This document shows, in pieces, positions 1 through 8,377 of a stretch of 64,000 nt of DNA. Under the pieces are notes generated by a model that saw only the letters and a list, made by a program, of their open reading frames with translations, did no database searches and was not told the origin of the DNA. Each line of letters opens with the position of its first letter. The stretch's first letter is position 1. This DNA comes from Candidatus Thermokryptus mobilis (GTDB lineage: Bacteria > Bacteroidota > Ignavibacteria > Kryptoniales > Kryptoniaceae), in assembly GCF_900070205.1 (NCBI RefSeq), contig NZ_FAOO01000007.1, positions 20,195-84,194 on the forward strand, written 5' to 3'. The position numbers and the translations under genes are program-made.

Positions 1-130
1 TTGAATGTTCTTCTTGGCGCTGGCTTAACTCGCGAATTGCTTTTATGTGTTCTTCAAGAACTTTTGAATGTTCCTCTTGGCGCTGACTTAACTCACGGAT
101 TGCTTTTGTATGTTCTTCCTGTCGGCGGTT
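1..130. repeat. In-gene direct repeat, 63-bp period
   Basis: Bases 1-63 and 64-126 are two close copies, starting TTGAATGTTC and differing at scattered positions. A third, partial copy follows from about 106 (offset 42 bp). The periods of 63 and 42 bp equal 21 and 14 codons, whole numbers of heptads, so the repeat encodes the coiled-coil blocks of the overlapping gene. Confidence 0.75.
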
Positions 131-334
131 TATCTCACGAATTGCTTCCATTTGTTCTTTTTGGTATTCAATAGCATCATCTATCCTTTCAAGTATCTCA
201 TTGAACTCTTTTCTTGAAGGCATATGTTCAAGGAGTATTCCGAACAATCTCTGCCTGAAAGCATCATCTGTTTGAATTAGTTCTGGAAGTTTTTTCAAAA
301 TTTCTTCTGATATTTTCGTTTTTCTTGTTGGCAT
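1..334 (-). CDS. Partial coiled-coil protein of unknown function (C-terminus outside window)
   Basis: The open frame starts with ATG at 334 on the minus strand and runs off the left edge, giving 111 visible codons. A GAGG sequence about 7 nt upstream supports the start. The first ~60 residues form a short charged helical domain with the motif LLEHMPSRKEFNEILERID. After that come near-identical heptad-like blocks rich in R, Q, E and H (for example REINRRQEEHTKAIRELSQR), typical of a long coiled coil. Proteins of this look often end in a PD-(D/E)XK nuclease-like domain (DUF3782 type), but that part would lie outside the window, so this is only a guess. It sits 11 bp downstream of the T9SS gene on the same strand and may be co-transcribed. 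Confidence 0.7.
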   Translation of the reverse strand, partial: MPTRKTKISEEILKKLPELIQTDDAFRQRLFGILLEHMPSRKEFNEILERIDDAIEYQKEQMEAIREINRRQEEHTKAIRELSQRQEEHSKVLEEHIKAIRELSQRQEEHS

Positions 335-345
335 TTCATGCCTCG

Positions 346-2367
346 TTATTTAATTATCACAAACTTGCCTCGCTTTATCTCGCCCGTTTCAAGATCTTTA
401 ACTGTGAAAAGATAAAGTCCGGTTGCGATCGCCTGGTCATATCTTGAGATTAAATCCCATGCGTGTTCACCGCCTGAAAATTTTTGCGTTCCATCTGCAT
501 AAGTTTGAAACCATTGGATATCTGAGCCATTATATGTATCTGCATCGTGGATGAATCTATCAACTATATCTCCAGCAAGTGTATATATTGTTATCTCGCA
601 TTTTCTTGGCAAATTGTAAAAGTAAATTTTTCTTTCTCTTTCGCCACCTTTACCATCCCAGATTGCTTTCGCATAATATGGGTTTGGGTAGACGCCAACT
701 TCTTTGGATTTATCTGATGTTGCCGGTGTTCCCGGTATCACGCGCCTTATGACTCTAACACTTGATTGGCTTGGTATGTCATTTATCGGATCGCCTTCGT
801 CAAAGGCTTCAACACCAAAGATATACTGCCAACCGTTTAAAAGATTTTCAATCGTGAATTTGTAATGATACTTCACGGTATCATCTGGGAATCTAATTGG
901 TTCTGGAAGTTTAATTTTACTAAAGCCAGTGTTAAGTCCGATATCATTCCCTGGTTTATCAAATTCAGCAAGCAAGATGTAAGCATCTTCACCTGTGCTC
1001 AATCCTATATCAAAGCCCGTCTTTGTGCCATAAATTCTATAACCTTCAAAGTCCTTCTTATTCAAAACCGGGTCAATGACATCTTCAACAGATTTATCCC
1101 AGTATATTTCAACTTTTCTATCGCCTGGTATAGCTTTAACCTTTGGCGGTGGCAAGATAGTGGGGAAGATAAATCTTGTTATTTTACCATCGCCGTCAAG
1201 GTCTTCTCCCAAGTCAAGTATTCCATTACCATTTCTATCCTCACCGTTATATGTCTTTTGTGCCCAAATTGCGCTTTCAATGAGAAGTTTTTTGCTAATG
1301 GGTGTGTCATCTACTTGTGGATCGTCGCCATACTTTTTAGCGCAAATCACAGCAAAAGCAACCTGTATGGAATCCCCAGGATAAAGCGTTGGGAACGGAC
1401 CAACCGAAAGCAGTGTATATCTATTCCCAGGTCTTTTTAAATCTTGAAGTTTTATCTTTGGGAAAGGGTTTCGCATTTTATCATATCTCAATTGATCATT
1501 GGTTGGTGAAATTAAATCTGGATCGCCAGTGCTTGCCCTAAATTGCCAAACCTGATAGACCGTGTAATTGTTCAAGCTGTCAAGATGCCCACCGAGTAGA
1601 GGTTCAGTTCCAAGAAGTTTTATCCCGATGTAGCTATCAGTTGGACCGTCCGTTGGTCTGTTTTCAGCGTCAAAGGCGTAATGCAATCTTAAACTGTCAA
1701 TGTAACCGAGCCCTGTTCCGGAGTAAAAAACCGAGCCCTCGGCTGGAAATCTATAATTTGTGTTCCGGACGACAAGGTCAGTGACAAGTCCAACATATAA
1801 ACTTTCAATTGGAACATCAACGACATTTTTAATCGTAAAGTTTAATATCACAAAATTATCCGCAATTGAATATTGCCAGGTGTAGGTTTCCATATGAACG
1901 GATACACCAAGTGGATAGTGTCCTGAGATCGGTGCTCCGGTAAGAGGATTGACAGTGTTTGTGTCTGTGAAATCGCAATAGAAATCCTGATGGCTTATCG
2001 CATTTGGGCTGTAATATCTTGATTCAAGTAGCGATGAGCGTTCGTAAAGCCCTTGGTCGGGTGGTTGTGTGAATTCACTTGCAAAATATCTATCATGGGT
2101 TGCTGTGGTCACCGACAAGCCATTTTTCCCATAACCCCCAACCCATAGACCACCGTTGAAGAGGTGCTCAATTCTCGTCCTGACGGGTTTTATTGGGAAT
2201 TCACACGATGGCTGAGATGGCCAAAACGATGGATTAAATCCATTACCGATTTGTCCGTATGAATTAACGGTTAAACCAATTCTTCCAATGTTTGTAGTCC
2301 TGTTGTCTTGGGGTTTTTGAGCAAGTATCAGTGTGGGGAGAAAAAGCAAAATTAGAAACTTACGCAT
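346..2367 (-). CDS. Secreted protein with fibronectin-III-like domain and T9SS C-terminal sorting domain
   Basis: The protein is about 673 residues. I place the start at the ATG at 2367 because it gives a clean signal peptide (MRKFLILLFLPTLILAQ); an upstream alternative at 2400 would add 11 residues before it. The middle contains a calcium-loop-like stretch rich in D, N and G (around DRNGNGILDLGEDLDGDG), followed by a fibronectin-III-like segment that starts near PPPKVKAIPGDRKVEIYW. The last ~110 residues start VYPNPYYAKAIWDG and end GLYLFTVKDLETGEIKRG plus KFVIIK, the layout of a type A sorting domain for type IX secretion. It is probably exported through the T9SS and anchored or released at the cell surface. 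Its substrate or partner cannot be read from the sequence. A promoter-like element lies just upstream. Confidence 0.85.
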   Translation of the reverse strand: MRKFLILLFLPTLILAQKPQDNRTTNIGRIGLTVNSYGQIGNGFNPSFWPSQPSCEFPIKPVRTRIEHLFNGGLWVGGYGKNGLSVTTATHDRYFASEFTQPPDQGLYERSSLLESRYYSPNAISHQDFYCDFTDTNTVNPLTGAPISGHYPLGVSVHMETYTWQYSIADNFVILNFTIKNVVDVPIESLYVGLVTDLVVRNTNYRFPAEGSVFYSGTGLGYIDSLRLHYAFDAENRPTDGPTDSYIGIKLLGTEPLLGGHLDSLNNYTVYQVWQFRASTGDPDLISPTNDQLRYDKMRNPFPKIKLQDLKRPGNRYTLLSVGPFPTLYPGDSIQVAFAVICAKKYGDDPQVDDTPISKKLLIESAIWAQKTYNGEDRNGNGILDLGEDLDGDGKITRFIFPTILPPPKVKAIPGDRKVEIYWDKSVEDVIDPVLNKKDFEGYRIYGTKTGFDIGLSTGEDAYILLAEFDKPGNDIGLNTGFSKIKLPEPIRFPDDTVKYHYKFTIENLLNGWQYIFGVEAFDEGDPINDIPSQSSVRVIRRVIPGTPATSDKSKEVGVYPNPYYAKAIWDGKGGERERKIYFYNLPRKCEITIYTLAGDIVDRFIHDADTYNGSDIQWFQTYADGTQKFSGGEHAWDLISRYDQAIATGLYLFTVKDLETGEIKRGKFVIIK

Positions 2368-2406
2368 TCCCTTTATTTTGATTAAATTTTCAAAGCACAC
2401 ATTTAA

Positions 2407-2435
2407 AATTTAAGGAATCTGGAAGGATTTTCCAA
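2407..2435 (-). promoter_or_regulatory. Housekeeping promoter for the T9SS gene at 346-2367
   Basis: On the minus strand TTGGAA (2435-2430) and TAAATT (2412-2407) are separated by 17 nt. A transcript would start near 2400, about 33 nt before the ATG at 2367. The element shows the same 17-nt spacing as other candidate promoters in this window. Confidence 0.5.
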
Positions 2436-2446
2436 TTAAATTTATT

Positions 2447-3976
2447 TTACTTGGTTGGCGTGGATAATCTCATTGAAATTGATATGATTCGTTTCTTTAT
2501 TTCCTCATCGGTGGGGTTAAAATTTGATAAAGTTTTGTAGCATCGCAGAGCGTCCGCGTAATTTCCACAGGCTAGGTAAGAAAGCCCGAGCACTTTAACT
2601 GCCCTTTCAAAAAAAGTTGAATTTTCCCGATTTAAAAATTCTCTCAAATAACCAATCGCCTCTTCAAACCTTCTCAACCCAACAAGACATAACCCAAGAT
2701 TATATCTTATCTCATCATCATCTTTAAAACTTAAAGCGGTTTTTAATCTTTCAACCGCGGTCTCAAGGTCTCCTTCAAATTGTGCTATCCCGGAGAGTAC
2801 CTTGAAAACCTCAAAGCTTGGATTTGTCTGTGAGATTTGTTTTAAAACTTGGATTGAGTTTTTATTCCCAGATATGTATTCATTGGCTAAAAAGTTCAAA
2901 AATGAATTTATCAAATTTTCTTCTTTTACAAAATTTTCAATCATTTCATTAAGCTTTTTGAAGTTTCCAATCTTGAAATAACAGATGGAAAGTTGATAAA
3001 AAATATCATTCGGATTGATAAAATTTTCAAACGCAACATCGGGTGATTTCCCCTTCAATATCGCCTGTTGGTTCTTTAGAGCTTGTTCAAAAAAATTTTT
3101 TGCCACCGTAAAGTTAAATCTTTTCATCTGTGCAATGCCTGCATAATAATATGAACTGACTTGAAGAGGGGCCTGCTTTATTGATTTGATAAAGAGATCA
3201 AGGGCTGTGGTTTGATCCCCATTTTGAAGCTCATGCTTTCCTAGAACATTGTAGATAACCGCCCGAACTGAATTACCGAGATTTGAGCTTTCTCTTGGGA
3301 TTGAGATTGACTTCCTCAAAAAAGAGATGCCTTCGTTTATTTCTCCCTTTAAAATTTTAACAATGCCAATGTGATAAAGAGCATAAGCGTCGTTTGGGTT
3401 TTCCTTCAATTGCTCAAATAAAATTGACAAGTTCCTCTCATATTTTCTTGACATGGTTTCATCATCTTGCGCATAACCGAGGTGAATTATCTTTATGTCA
3501 GCCCTACCAAGTTTGCCTCCATTCTTGAGTATTGAATTGCTTATTTGCTCATGAATTCGCCCTTCAAATCTGTAATTTGGATTGTTCCTGAACAACCTCG
3601 GATATTCATTTATCGCCTCTGGCTTTCCATCTCTTCCAAAACTTATCACCTTGACATAATAACCATCATAATTTGAATTGAGATATTTTTTAAGTTTTGC
3701 TTTATCTGTGGTTTCAAGTCGCTCATCAGCGTCAAGTATTAAAATCCAATCCCCGGTTGCATGTTTTATTGACTCATTCCTTGCGAGTGAGAAATCATTT
3801 TTCCATTCAAGATGATAAATTTTTGCATTGAACGAGAGAGCTATTTCAATGGTTCTATCGCTTGACCCGGTGTCAACAACGATTATTTCATCCACCGTGT
3901 CCTTCACGCTTTCAAGACATCCTGGCAAAAATTTTTCTTCATTTTTGACTATCATGCAAAGTGAGATCCGTTGCAT
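2447..3976 (-). CDS. Family 2 glycosyltransferase with TPR repeats
   Basis: The protein is 509 residues. Residues ~3-230 form a GT-A fold glycosyltransferase of family 2: SLCMIVKNEEKFLPGCLESV at the N-terminus, VVDTGSSDRT, and the metal-binding DADER motif near residue 82. Residues ~190-500 are a chain of TPR-like helical repeats (for example DAYALYHIGIVKILKGEINE). This GT2-plus-TPR layout is known from protein glycosyltransferases of the SunS type and from many surface-glycan loci. The start overlaps the end of the upstream giant glycosyltransferase gene by 38 bp, so the two are probably translated together. With the flagellin gene just beyond, the likely job is glycosylation of flagellin or another surface protein; the sugar and acceptor are unknown. 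Confidence 0.85.
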   Translation of the reverse strand: MQRISLCMIVKNEEKFLPGCLESVKDTVDEIIVVDTGSSDRTIEIALSFNAKIYHLEWKNDFSLARNESIKHATGDWILILDADERLETTDKAKLKKYLNSNYDGYYVKVISFGRDGKPEAINEYPRLFRNNPNYRFEGRIHEQISNSILKNGGKLGRADIKIIHLGYAQDDETMSRKYERNLSILFEQLKENPNDAYALYHIGIVKILKGEINEGISFLRKSISIPRESSNLGNSVRAVIYNVLGKHELQNGDQTTALDLFIKSIKQAPLQVSSYYYAGIAQMKRFNFTVAKNFFEQALKNQQAILKGKSPDVAFENFINPNDIFYQLSICYFKIGNFKKLNEMIENFVKEENLINSFLNFLANEYISGNKNSIQVLKQISQTNPSFEVFKVLSGIAQFEGDLETAVERLKTALSFKDDDEIRYNLGLCLVGLRRFEEAIGYLREFLNRENSTFFERAVKVLGLSYLACGNYADALRCYKTLSNFNPTDEEIKKRIISISMRLSTPTK

Positions 3977-6900
3977 TTGTCAATTCAGATTTACTTTTAA
4001 TTGGGATAAAAATTTGATTTTCTTTAGGTGTTTTTACCTTGGTGAAAATTTCAACTGGTTTTGCACCCCATTTGTTTATGAAGATTCTTTCATTTCGTCT
4101 CAGGATTTCTAAAAATTTTTTATCCCCGTTTGCTTTAAAACTTTTTGACCCGAAGTGATGGATAAAAACATCTCTTGCGACAGCAATTTTGAACCCAGCA
4201 AGTGTTGCTCTAAGGCAATAATCATCGTCTTCAAAATTTCCTGGTGAAAATCTTTCATCAAAACCGCCAATTTTATTGATCACATCTCTTTTTATCAACA
4301 TACACAAGCCAGCGACTCTTGGGCAAACTAGTCTTTTACCCCTGTTTTTAATGTAAATTTCATCGGCGAATTTTTGAAGTGCTTCTTCATCAATTTTACC
4401 ATCATTTGAATAAAATTTTTCCGCTCCATCAAGAACTTGAAATCCACTTACATAATTGCTCATCGGTCCGATTATGCTAATTGAATTGTCATATAAATGT
4501 TCAAGAAGTCGCTCAAGCCATCTATTTGTCACTATCACATCGTTATTGAGTATAACGATATATTCACCCATTGAAGCTGAAAGACCTTGATTTACCGCCT
4601 TTGGAAATCCATAGTTTTGAGGATTCCTTATAACTTTGACATCTCCAAGTGATAAAAGGTATTCATAAGTTCTATCGGTTGAGCCGTTATCGATGACTAT
4701 AATTTCGTAAGGAACGTTTGTGTATTTTCTTATGCTTTCTATGGCAAGCTTTGTGTAGTTAAGTTGATTAAATACGGGGATGATAATTGAGACAAGTGGT
4801 TTTTTAGTTTCAACTTTTTCAATTATTTCAAGGTTTTTCCTGGCTTCAGAGTTATTCGGGTCAACTTCAAGCGCTTTTGTGTAGAAAAATTTCGCTTCAT
4901 CAATTTTGCCGATTTCAACACATATATCGGCAATTGAGAGCAATGTTTCCAAATCATTTGGGTTTAAACTTAAAATTTTGTGATAAATTTGAAGCGCCTG
5001 TTCAAATTGTTGTTGCTCTGTAAATAAATCCGCGAGGTTTTTCATCGCTGTTATGTTAGTCTCATCGTAAAACACAGCTCTTTGCAAGTGGAACAATGCT
5101 TTTTCAACATCGCTAAGTTTATATTTCATCACTGCGTAATCGTTGTGAATTTGGGAATTTAGCTTTTCAAGATGGTTTAATTTCTCAATGGAGGTTTTAT
5201 GTTCGTTAATTTTTCCCAGCTGGTGATACAGTTTCGCATTGTGGTAGAACGACGCCATGAGTTTTGCGTTATAGCGAAGTGAAAGTTTAAAATATGACTC
5301 GGCTAAAGGGAGATTATTTTCTGTAAAGTTTGAGCGAGCGAATTCAAGAAGTGATTCAATCGTGATATCGTCTGATGGGTCAAGTGTTAAAATTTTTCTT
5401 TTCCCTTTTCTTTTAGAAAACCAAGGCATCCCAAATACAGCTCTTTTGACAGCTTCAAGATAACCGTGACCAAATTTTATATCCGGCTCAAGATAATTTC
5501 CTTCAGCCCATTCGTTCCAAGAATTTATGAAAACGATCCTGTATTCGGGGTTTCTATTTTGAACTCTATCAATTTCAATCCGTAGCCATTTCTCAAATAT
5601 ATCCGGTGATGAATTTGTGAGTATAAACGGTTTTGATTTTTTCCTTCGGGCTGTGTTATCCCAGGATGGCGTTACACAAGCAAATGATGTGTTGCTTCTT
5701 CTGACTATATCATCGTTGAACTCTGACATGATTTTTACAGCTTCCTCGTAGTCAAAAATTAGATTTAAATTTTCAATGGGCAGTTTTGATCTTTCCATCA
5801 TACGATATGTTAAACCCTTGAAAAATGGTTGAAATATGACCTCGCCGTCAAATCCCGTAGTTTTCCAGTTGTCTATTATTCCAGCCGAAGCTCTTATTGC
5901 GATTAAAAATAAGTCCCCAATTCCTGATTTTCTGGCGAGACGTCTCCAAAGTTCAATCATTTCCTTTAAATCTGGTATCTCAGCTGGTCTGTAAATTAGG
6001 AAAACTGGCTTTCCATCTATTTTAAGATATCTGGGGTCTTTGAAGAAAGGCATAAGCCATTCAAAATGATTGATATGGTCTTTAATACCGCCATAAGTTT
6101 GTTTTAAAAGTATTTCACTGTTTAGTCCGTCCCATCTTCTTGTCCAGTTTTCGTTCGCCCAGGCAAGACAAAACGGAAAATCGGGTTCCCCAGTTTTTAA
6201 AATTTCAAGTAGAGGTTTTTCAAGTAAAGTTTTTCCATTAAACCAGTAGTGCCAGTAACAGAAAGCATCAATACCATAATTTCGCGCAAGTTCTGCCTGT
6301 TCTTTTCTAACTTCCGGTAGTCGTAAGTCATAGAAACCAAGGTCTGCGGGGATGCGCGGTTGATAATGTCCTGGAAAAAGCGGTTTAGCCGTGGTGACAT
6401 TTCTCCATTCGGTGAAGCCCTTGCCCCACCATTCATCATTTTCTGGGATCGGATGAAATTGCGGAAGGAAAAAAGCAATTAAGCGTGCTTTCTTTTTTAA
6501 GTTTTTATGTTGTGTGATTTCTTCAACGCGCTCATGTGGAAGATTTTTCAGCGATGACTCCAAAGCATTCATAACTTCTTCAACCTTAATCTCTGAAACT
6601 GGTCCGTCGTTATAAATTATCACTGCGTTTTCTCCGCTTTCATAATCACCGCTAAATGGCATATATCTTTTGAAATTCCTGTAATGCCCAATGAGTATAA
6701 TTCCAAAAGTTCCGACTGCGTTTGCAAGATGTGCTGGACCACTATCAACCCCGATGAAAAGGGTTGCTCTTTTTATAACTTCAGCTGTCTCAAGGATTGA
6801 AAGCTTACCACACAGGTTTATAAAATCAACATTTCCACCAGCAAGAGTTGAATCAAGACCAACTTCAACTATTTCAATATTCCATTTTTTCCTAATTTGT

Positions 6901-8210
6901 TTTGCAAGCTCAATCCATTTTGAATTTTTCCAATCCCTTTCTATCTCGTTTGTTTTACAGTGAAAAACGATAAATTTTTCGGGTAGATTTAGTTTATCAA
7001 TTTTTTTCTTTGCCTCTTCAGTTATATAAGCTTTTGGTTTTCCAGCCAGAGCTGGCAAACCAGCGCCTTGAGAAAAAGCCGAGAGGAGATTTCCAATTTT
7101 ATAATAATTTTCGCCAGTTACTACAATTTTACCTTGATCGTTCTTGAGTGGAATTTGACAGCTTGGACAAATTCTGTTGTGAATGTGAAGGTCAAAGACC
7201 TCATCAAAAATTCCGCTCTCTTTAAGTGCTATCCACTCCGTCAGGCAATTAACTTCAAGCGTTTCATCTATGTATGGATTTGAGTCAATAAGTTCCCTGT
7301 ATTCTTTTCTAACACACCAGACTATGTGAGCGTTTGGATGTTTGAACCTGATATATCTTGAAACTGGCTCACAGGCGACAATATCTCCCATATGTTCTAT
7401 TAAGCCGATTCCGATGATTTGCAACTTATCAGAAAATCCAATTTGTGGGGATTGTATAACTAAACTATCAACATTTATTTTCTTTCGCCCAACTACAATC
7501 ATATCTTGAGGTATCGGACCTGGTAGAATTTTTACTACTTCAAGCCCAGCTTTATCAAAGAGAAGGAATATGTTTTCAGTGCTGAAAAGGAAGAGATGTT
7601 CATCTGGTTTGAAGTGTAACCAAGAAGCGTCTTCCCCTTGATATCGTGGTGTTTGAAAGATGCAAATTCCATCGTCATCAAGAAGTTCATTAACTTTTTT
7701 CAGAGCTTTAATCGGGTCTGTAAAATGTTCAAGGACATCAAAACCGGCAATTACATCAAATTTTTTTAATGGAAGATTGACATCAGGGAAGAGACCCGAG
7801 ATGATATTTTCAAGATTAAATCTTTCTCTTGCGTATTCGCATGTTTTTTCATCAACTTCAATCCCGACAACTTTTTCAATGCCGTTTTTCTTACACATAT
7901 ATAAAAAGCCAGCATGTGCACAACCTATCTCAAGGACCGATTTCGCATCTGGTTTAAATTTTTTTAAGATGCTGAACCACAACGGTATTCTGTCCTTAAA
8001 GTCAACTTCACTTCTTTCCTCAATTGATGGATAACCAAATTTATTTACGACATGATCGTGCCAGTAACCGTCAAATGAATAGAAATTTTTCAGTTTTTCA
8101 TTTGAGATTTCATCTTTGGATATGAAAGTTCCGCAATTTATGCATTGAAGATATGCTTCGTGGAGCGAGGGTTTAGTTTTTGCACCGCACCAGCATCTTT
8201 TCGTTTGCAT
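3939..8210 (-). CDS. Giant fusion: methyltransferase, GT9, WbsX-like, TPR and GT2 domains
   Basis: The single open frame of 1423 residues carries, in order: a Cys-rich N-terminus (CWCGAKT ... CINCG); a class I SAM methyltransferase with motif VLEIGCAHAGF near residue 92; a family 9 (heptosyltransferase-like) domain at ~265-540 with GVDSGPAHLANAVG; a WbsX-like domain at ~575-930 starting ARLIAFFLPQFHPIPENDEW and containing GIDAFCYWHYWFNGKTLLEK; TPR repeats at ~970-1125; and a family 2 glycosyltransferase at ~1138-1370 (PLVSIIIPVFNQ ... IDNGSTDRTYEYL). Each domain alone is familiar from O-antigen and protein glycosylation clusters; having all of them in one chain is unusual. The ATG at 8210 faces the flagellin gene across a 167-bp gap that holds a minus-strand sigma-28 type promoter. 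I infer that it builds a modified glycan on flagellin. Confidence 0.85.
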   Translation of the reverse strand: MQTKRCWCGAKTKPSLHEAYLQCINCGTFISKDEISNEKLKNFYSFDGYWHDHVVNKFGYPSIEERSEVDFKDRIPLWFSILKKFKPDAKSVLEIGCAHAGFLYMCKKNGIEKVVGIEVDEKTCEYARERFNLENIISGLFPDVNLPLKKFDVIAGFDVLEHFTDPIKALKKVNELLDDDGICIFQTPRYQGEDASWLHFKPDEHLFLFSTENIFLLFDKAGLEVVKILPGPIPQDMIVVGRKKINVDSLVIQSPQIGFSDKLQIIGIGLIEHMGDIVACEPVSRYIRFKHPNAHIVWCVRKEYRELIDSNPYIDETLEVNCLTEWIALKESGIFDEVFDLHIHNRICPSCQIPLKNDQGKIVVTGENYYKIGNLLSAFSQGAGLPALAGKPKAYITEEAKKKIDKLNLPEKFIVFHCKTNEIERDWKNSKWIELAKQIRKKWNIEIVEVGLDSTLAGGNVDFINLCGKLSILETAEVIKRATLFIGVDSGPAHLANAVGTFGIILIGHYRNFKRYMPFSGDYESGENAVIIYNDGPVSEIKVEEVMNALESSLKNLPHERVEEITQHKNLKKKARLIAFFLPQFHPIPENDEWWGKGFTEWRNVTTAKPLFPGHYQPRIPADLGFYDLRLPEVRKEQAELARNYGIDAFCYWHYWFNGKTLLEKPLLEILKTGEPDFPFCLAWANENWTRRWDGLNSEILLKQTYGGIKDHINHFEWLMPFFKDPRYLKIDGKPVFLIYRPAEIPDLKEMIELWRRLARKSGIGDLFLIAIRASAGIIDNWKTTGFDGEVIFQPFFKGLTYRMMERSKLPIENLNLIFDYEEAVKIMSEFNDDIVRRSNTSFACVTPSWDNTARRKKSKPFILTNSSPDIFEKWLRIEIDRVQNRNPEYRIVFINSWNEWAEGNYLEPDIKFGHGYLEAVKRAVFGMPWFSKRKGKRKILTLDPSDDITIESLLEFARSNFTENNLPLAESYFKLSLRYNAKLMASFYHNAKLYHQLGKINEHKTSIEKLNHLEKLNSQIHNDYAVMKYKLSDVEKALFHLQRAVFYDETNITAMKNLADLFTEQQQFEQALQIYHKILSLNPNDLETLLSIADICVEIGKIDEAKFFYTKALEVDPNNSEARKNLEIIEKVETKKPLVSIIIPVFNQLNYTKLAIESIRKYTNVPYEIIVIDNGSTDRTYEYLLSLGDVKVIRNPQNYGFPKAVNQGLSASMGEYIVILNNDVIVTNRWLERLLEHLYDNSISIIGPMSNYVSGFQVLDGAEKFYSNDGKIDEEALQKFADEIYIKNRGKRLVCPRVAGLCMLIKRDVINKIGGFDERFSPGNFEDDDYCLRATLAGFKIAVARDVFIHHFGSKSFKANGDKKFLEILRRNERIFINKWGAKPVEIFTKVKTPKENQIFIPIKSKSELTNATDLTLHDSQK

Positions 8211-8237
8211 GATTTATACTTTTTTTGTTTTTCTAAT

Positions 8238-8264
8238 TTATCGGAATTTTTTCTGCAATCTTTA
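8238..8264 (-). promoter_or_regulatory. Sigma-28 (FliA/SigD) type promoter for the glycosyltransferase genes
   Basis: Read on the minus strand, TAAAGATT (8264-8257) is followed after 11 nt by TCCGATAA (8245-8238). The flagellar sigma-28 consensus is TAAAGTTT, 11 nt, GCCGATAA, so 14 of 16 positions match with the exact spacing. The start codon of the 1423-residue gene at 8210 lies about 28 nt beyond the -10 element. Confidence 0.75.
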
Positions 8265-8275
8265 ATTTCATTGGT

Positions 8276-8303
8276 TAAAGTAAGTTGGGGGTTTATCCGA
8301 TAA
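8276..8303 (+). promoter_or_regulatory. Sigma-28 (FliA/SigD) type promoter for flagellin
   Basis: TAAAGTAA (8276-8283) is followed after 12 nt by TCCGATAA (8296-8303), close to the sigma-28 consensus. Transcription would start near 8310, giving a flagellin leader of about 68 nt. Its -35 box lies 11 bp from the -35 box of the minus-strand promoter, so the two promoters are back to back. Confidence 0.75.
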
Positions 8304-8320
8304 TTAGAATTGAAAACGCA

Positions 8321-8369
8321 TCGGGGCATGGAAGCCCCGAAAAAATGTCAAACAAAAAAACAAGGAGGT
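8321..8369 (+). promoter_or_regulatory. Flagellin 5' leader: GGA-loop hairpin plus perfect Shine-Dalgarno, CsrA-like arrangement
   Basis: A perfect 7-bp stem (TCGGGGC at 8321-8327, GCCCCGA at 8334-8340) closes a six-base loop, ATGGAA, which contains the ANGGA core bound by CsrA. Twenty-one nt further on, the Shine-Dalgarno sequence AAGGAGGT (8362-8369) contains a second ANGGA. In Bacillus hag, CsrA binds one hairpin site upstream and one site over the Shine-Dalgarno, and FliW relieves the block. The layout matches, but no csrA or fliW gene lies in the window, so the regulator is inferred. The stem is followed by A residues, not T, so it is not a terminator on the plus strand. Confidence 0.6.
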
Positions 8370-8377
8370 AAATAACC

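Noticed and set aside
1-190. Repeats at the left edge, considered as a CRISPR or mobile-element end
   Set aside because: The periods of 63 and 42 bp are multiples of 21 bp and keep the reading frame; they encode heptads of a coiled coil, with no spacers or inverted ends.
2421-2435. Small inverted repeat GGAA...TTCC after the GT2-TPR gene
   Set aside because: The stem is only about 5 bp, without a T-run on the minus strand; the bases are better explained as the promoter of the next gene.
8138-8329. 63-codon minus-strand frame upstream of and overlapping the giant glycosyltransferase start
   Set aside because: It runs through the divergent sigma-28 promoters and has no family features or ribosome site.
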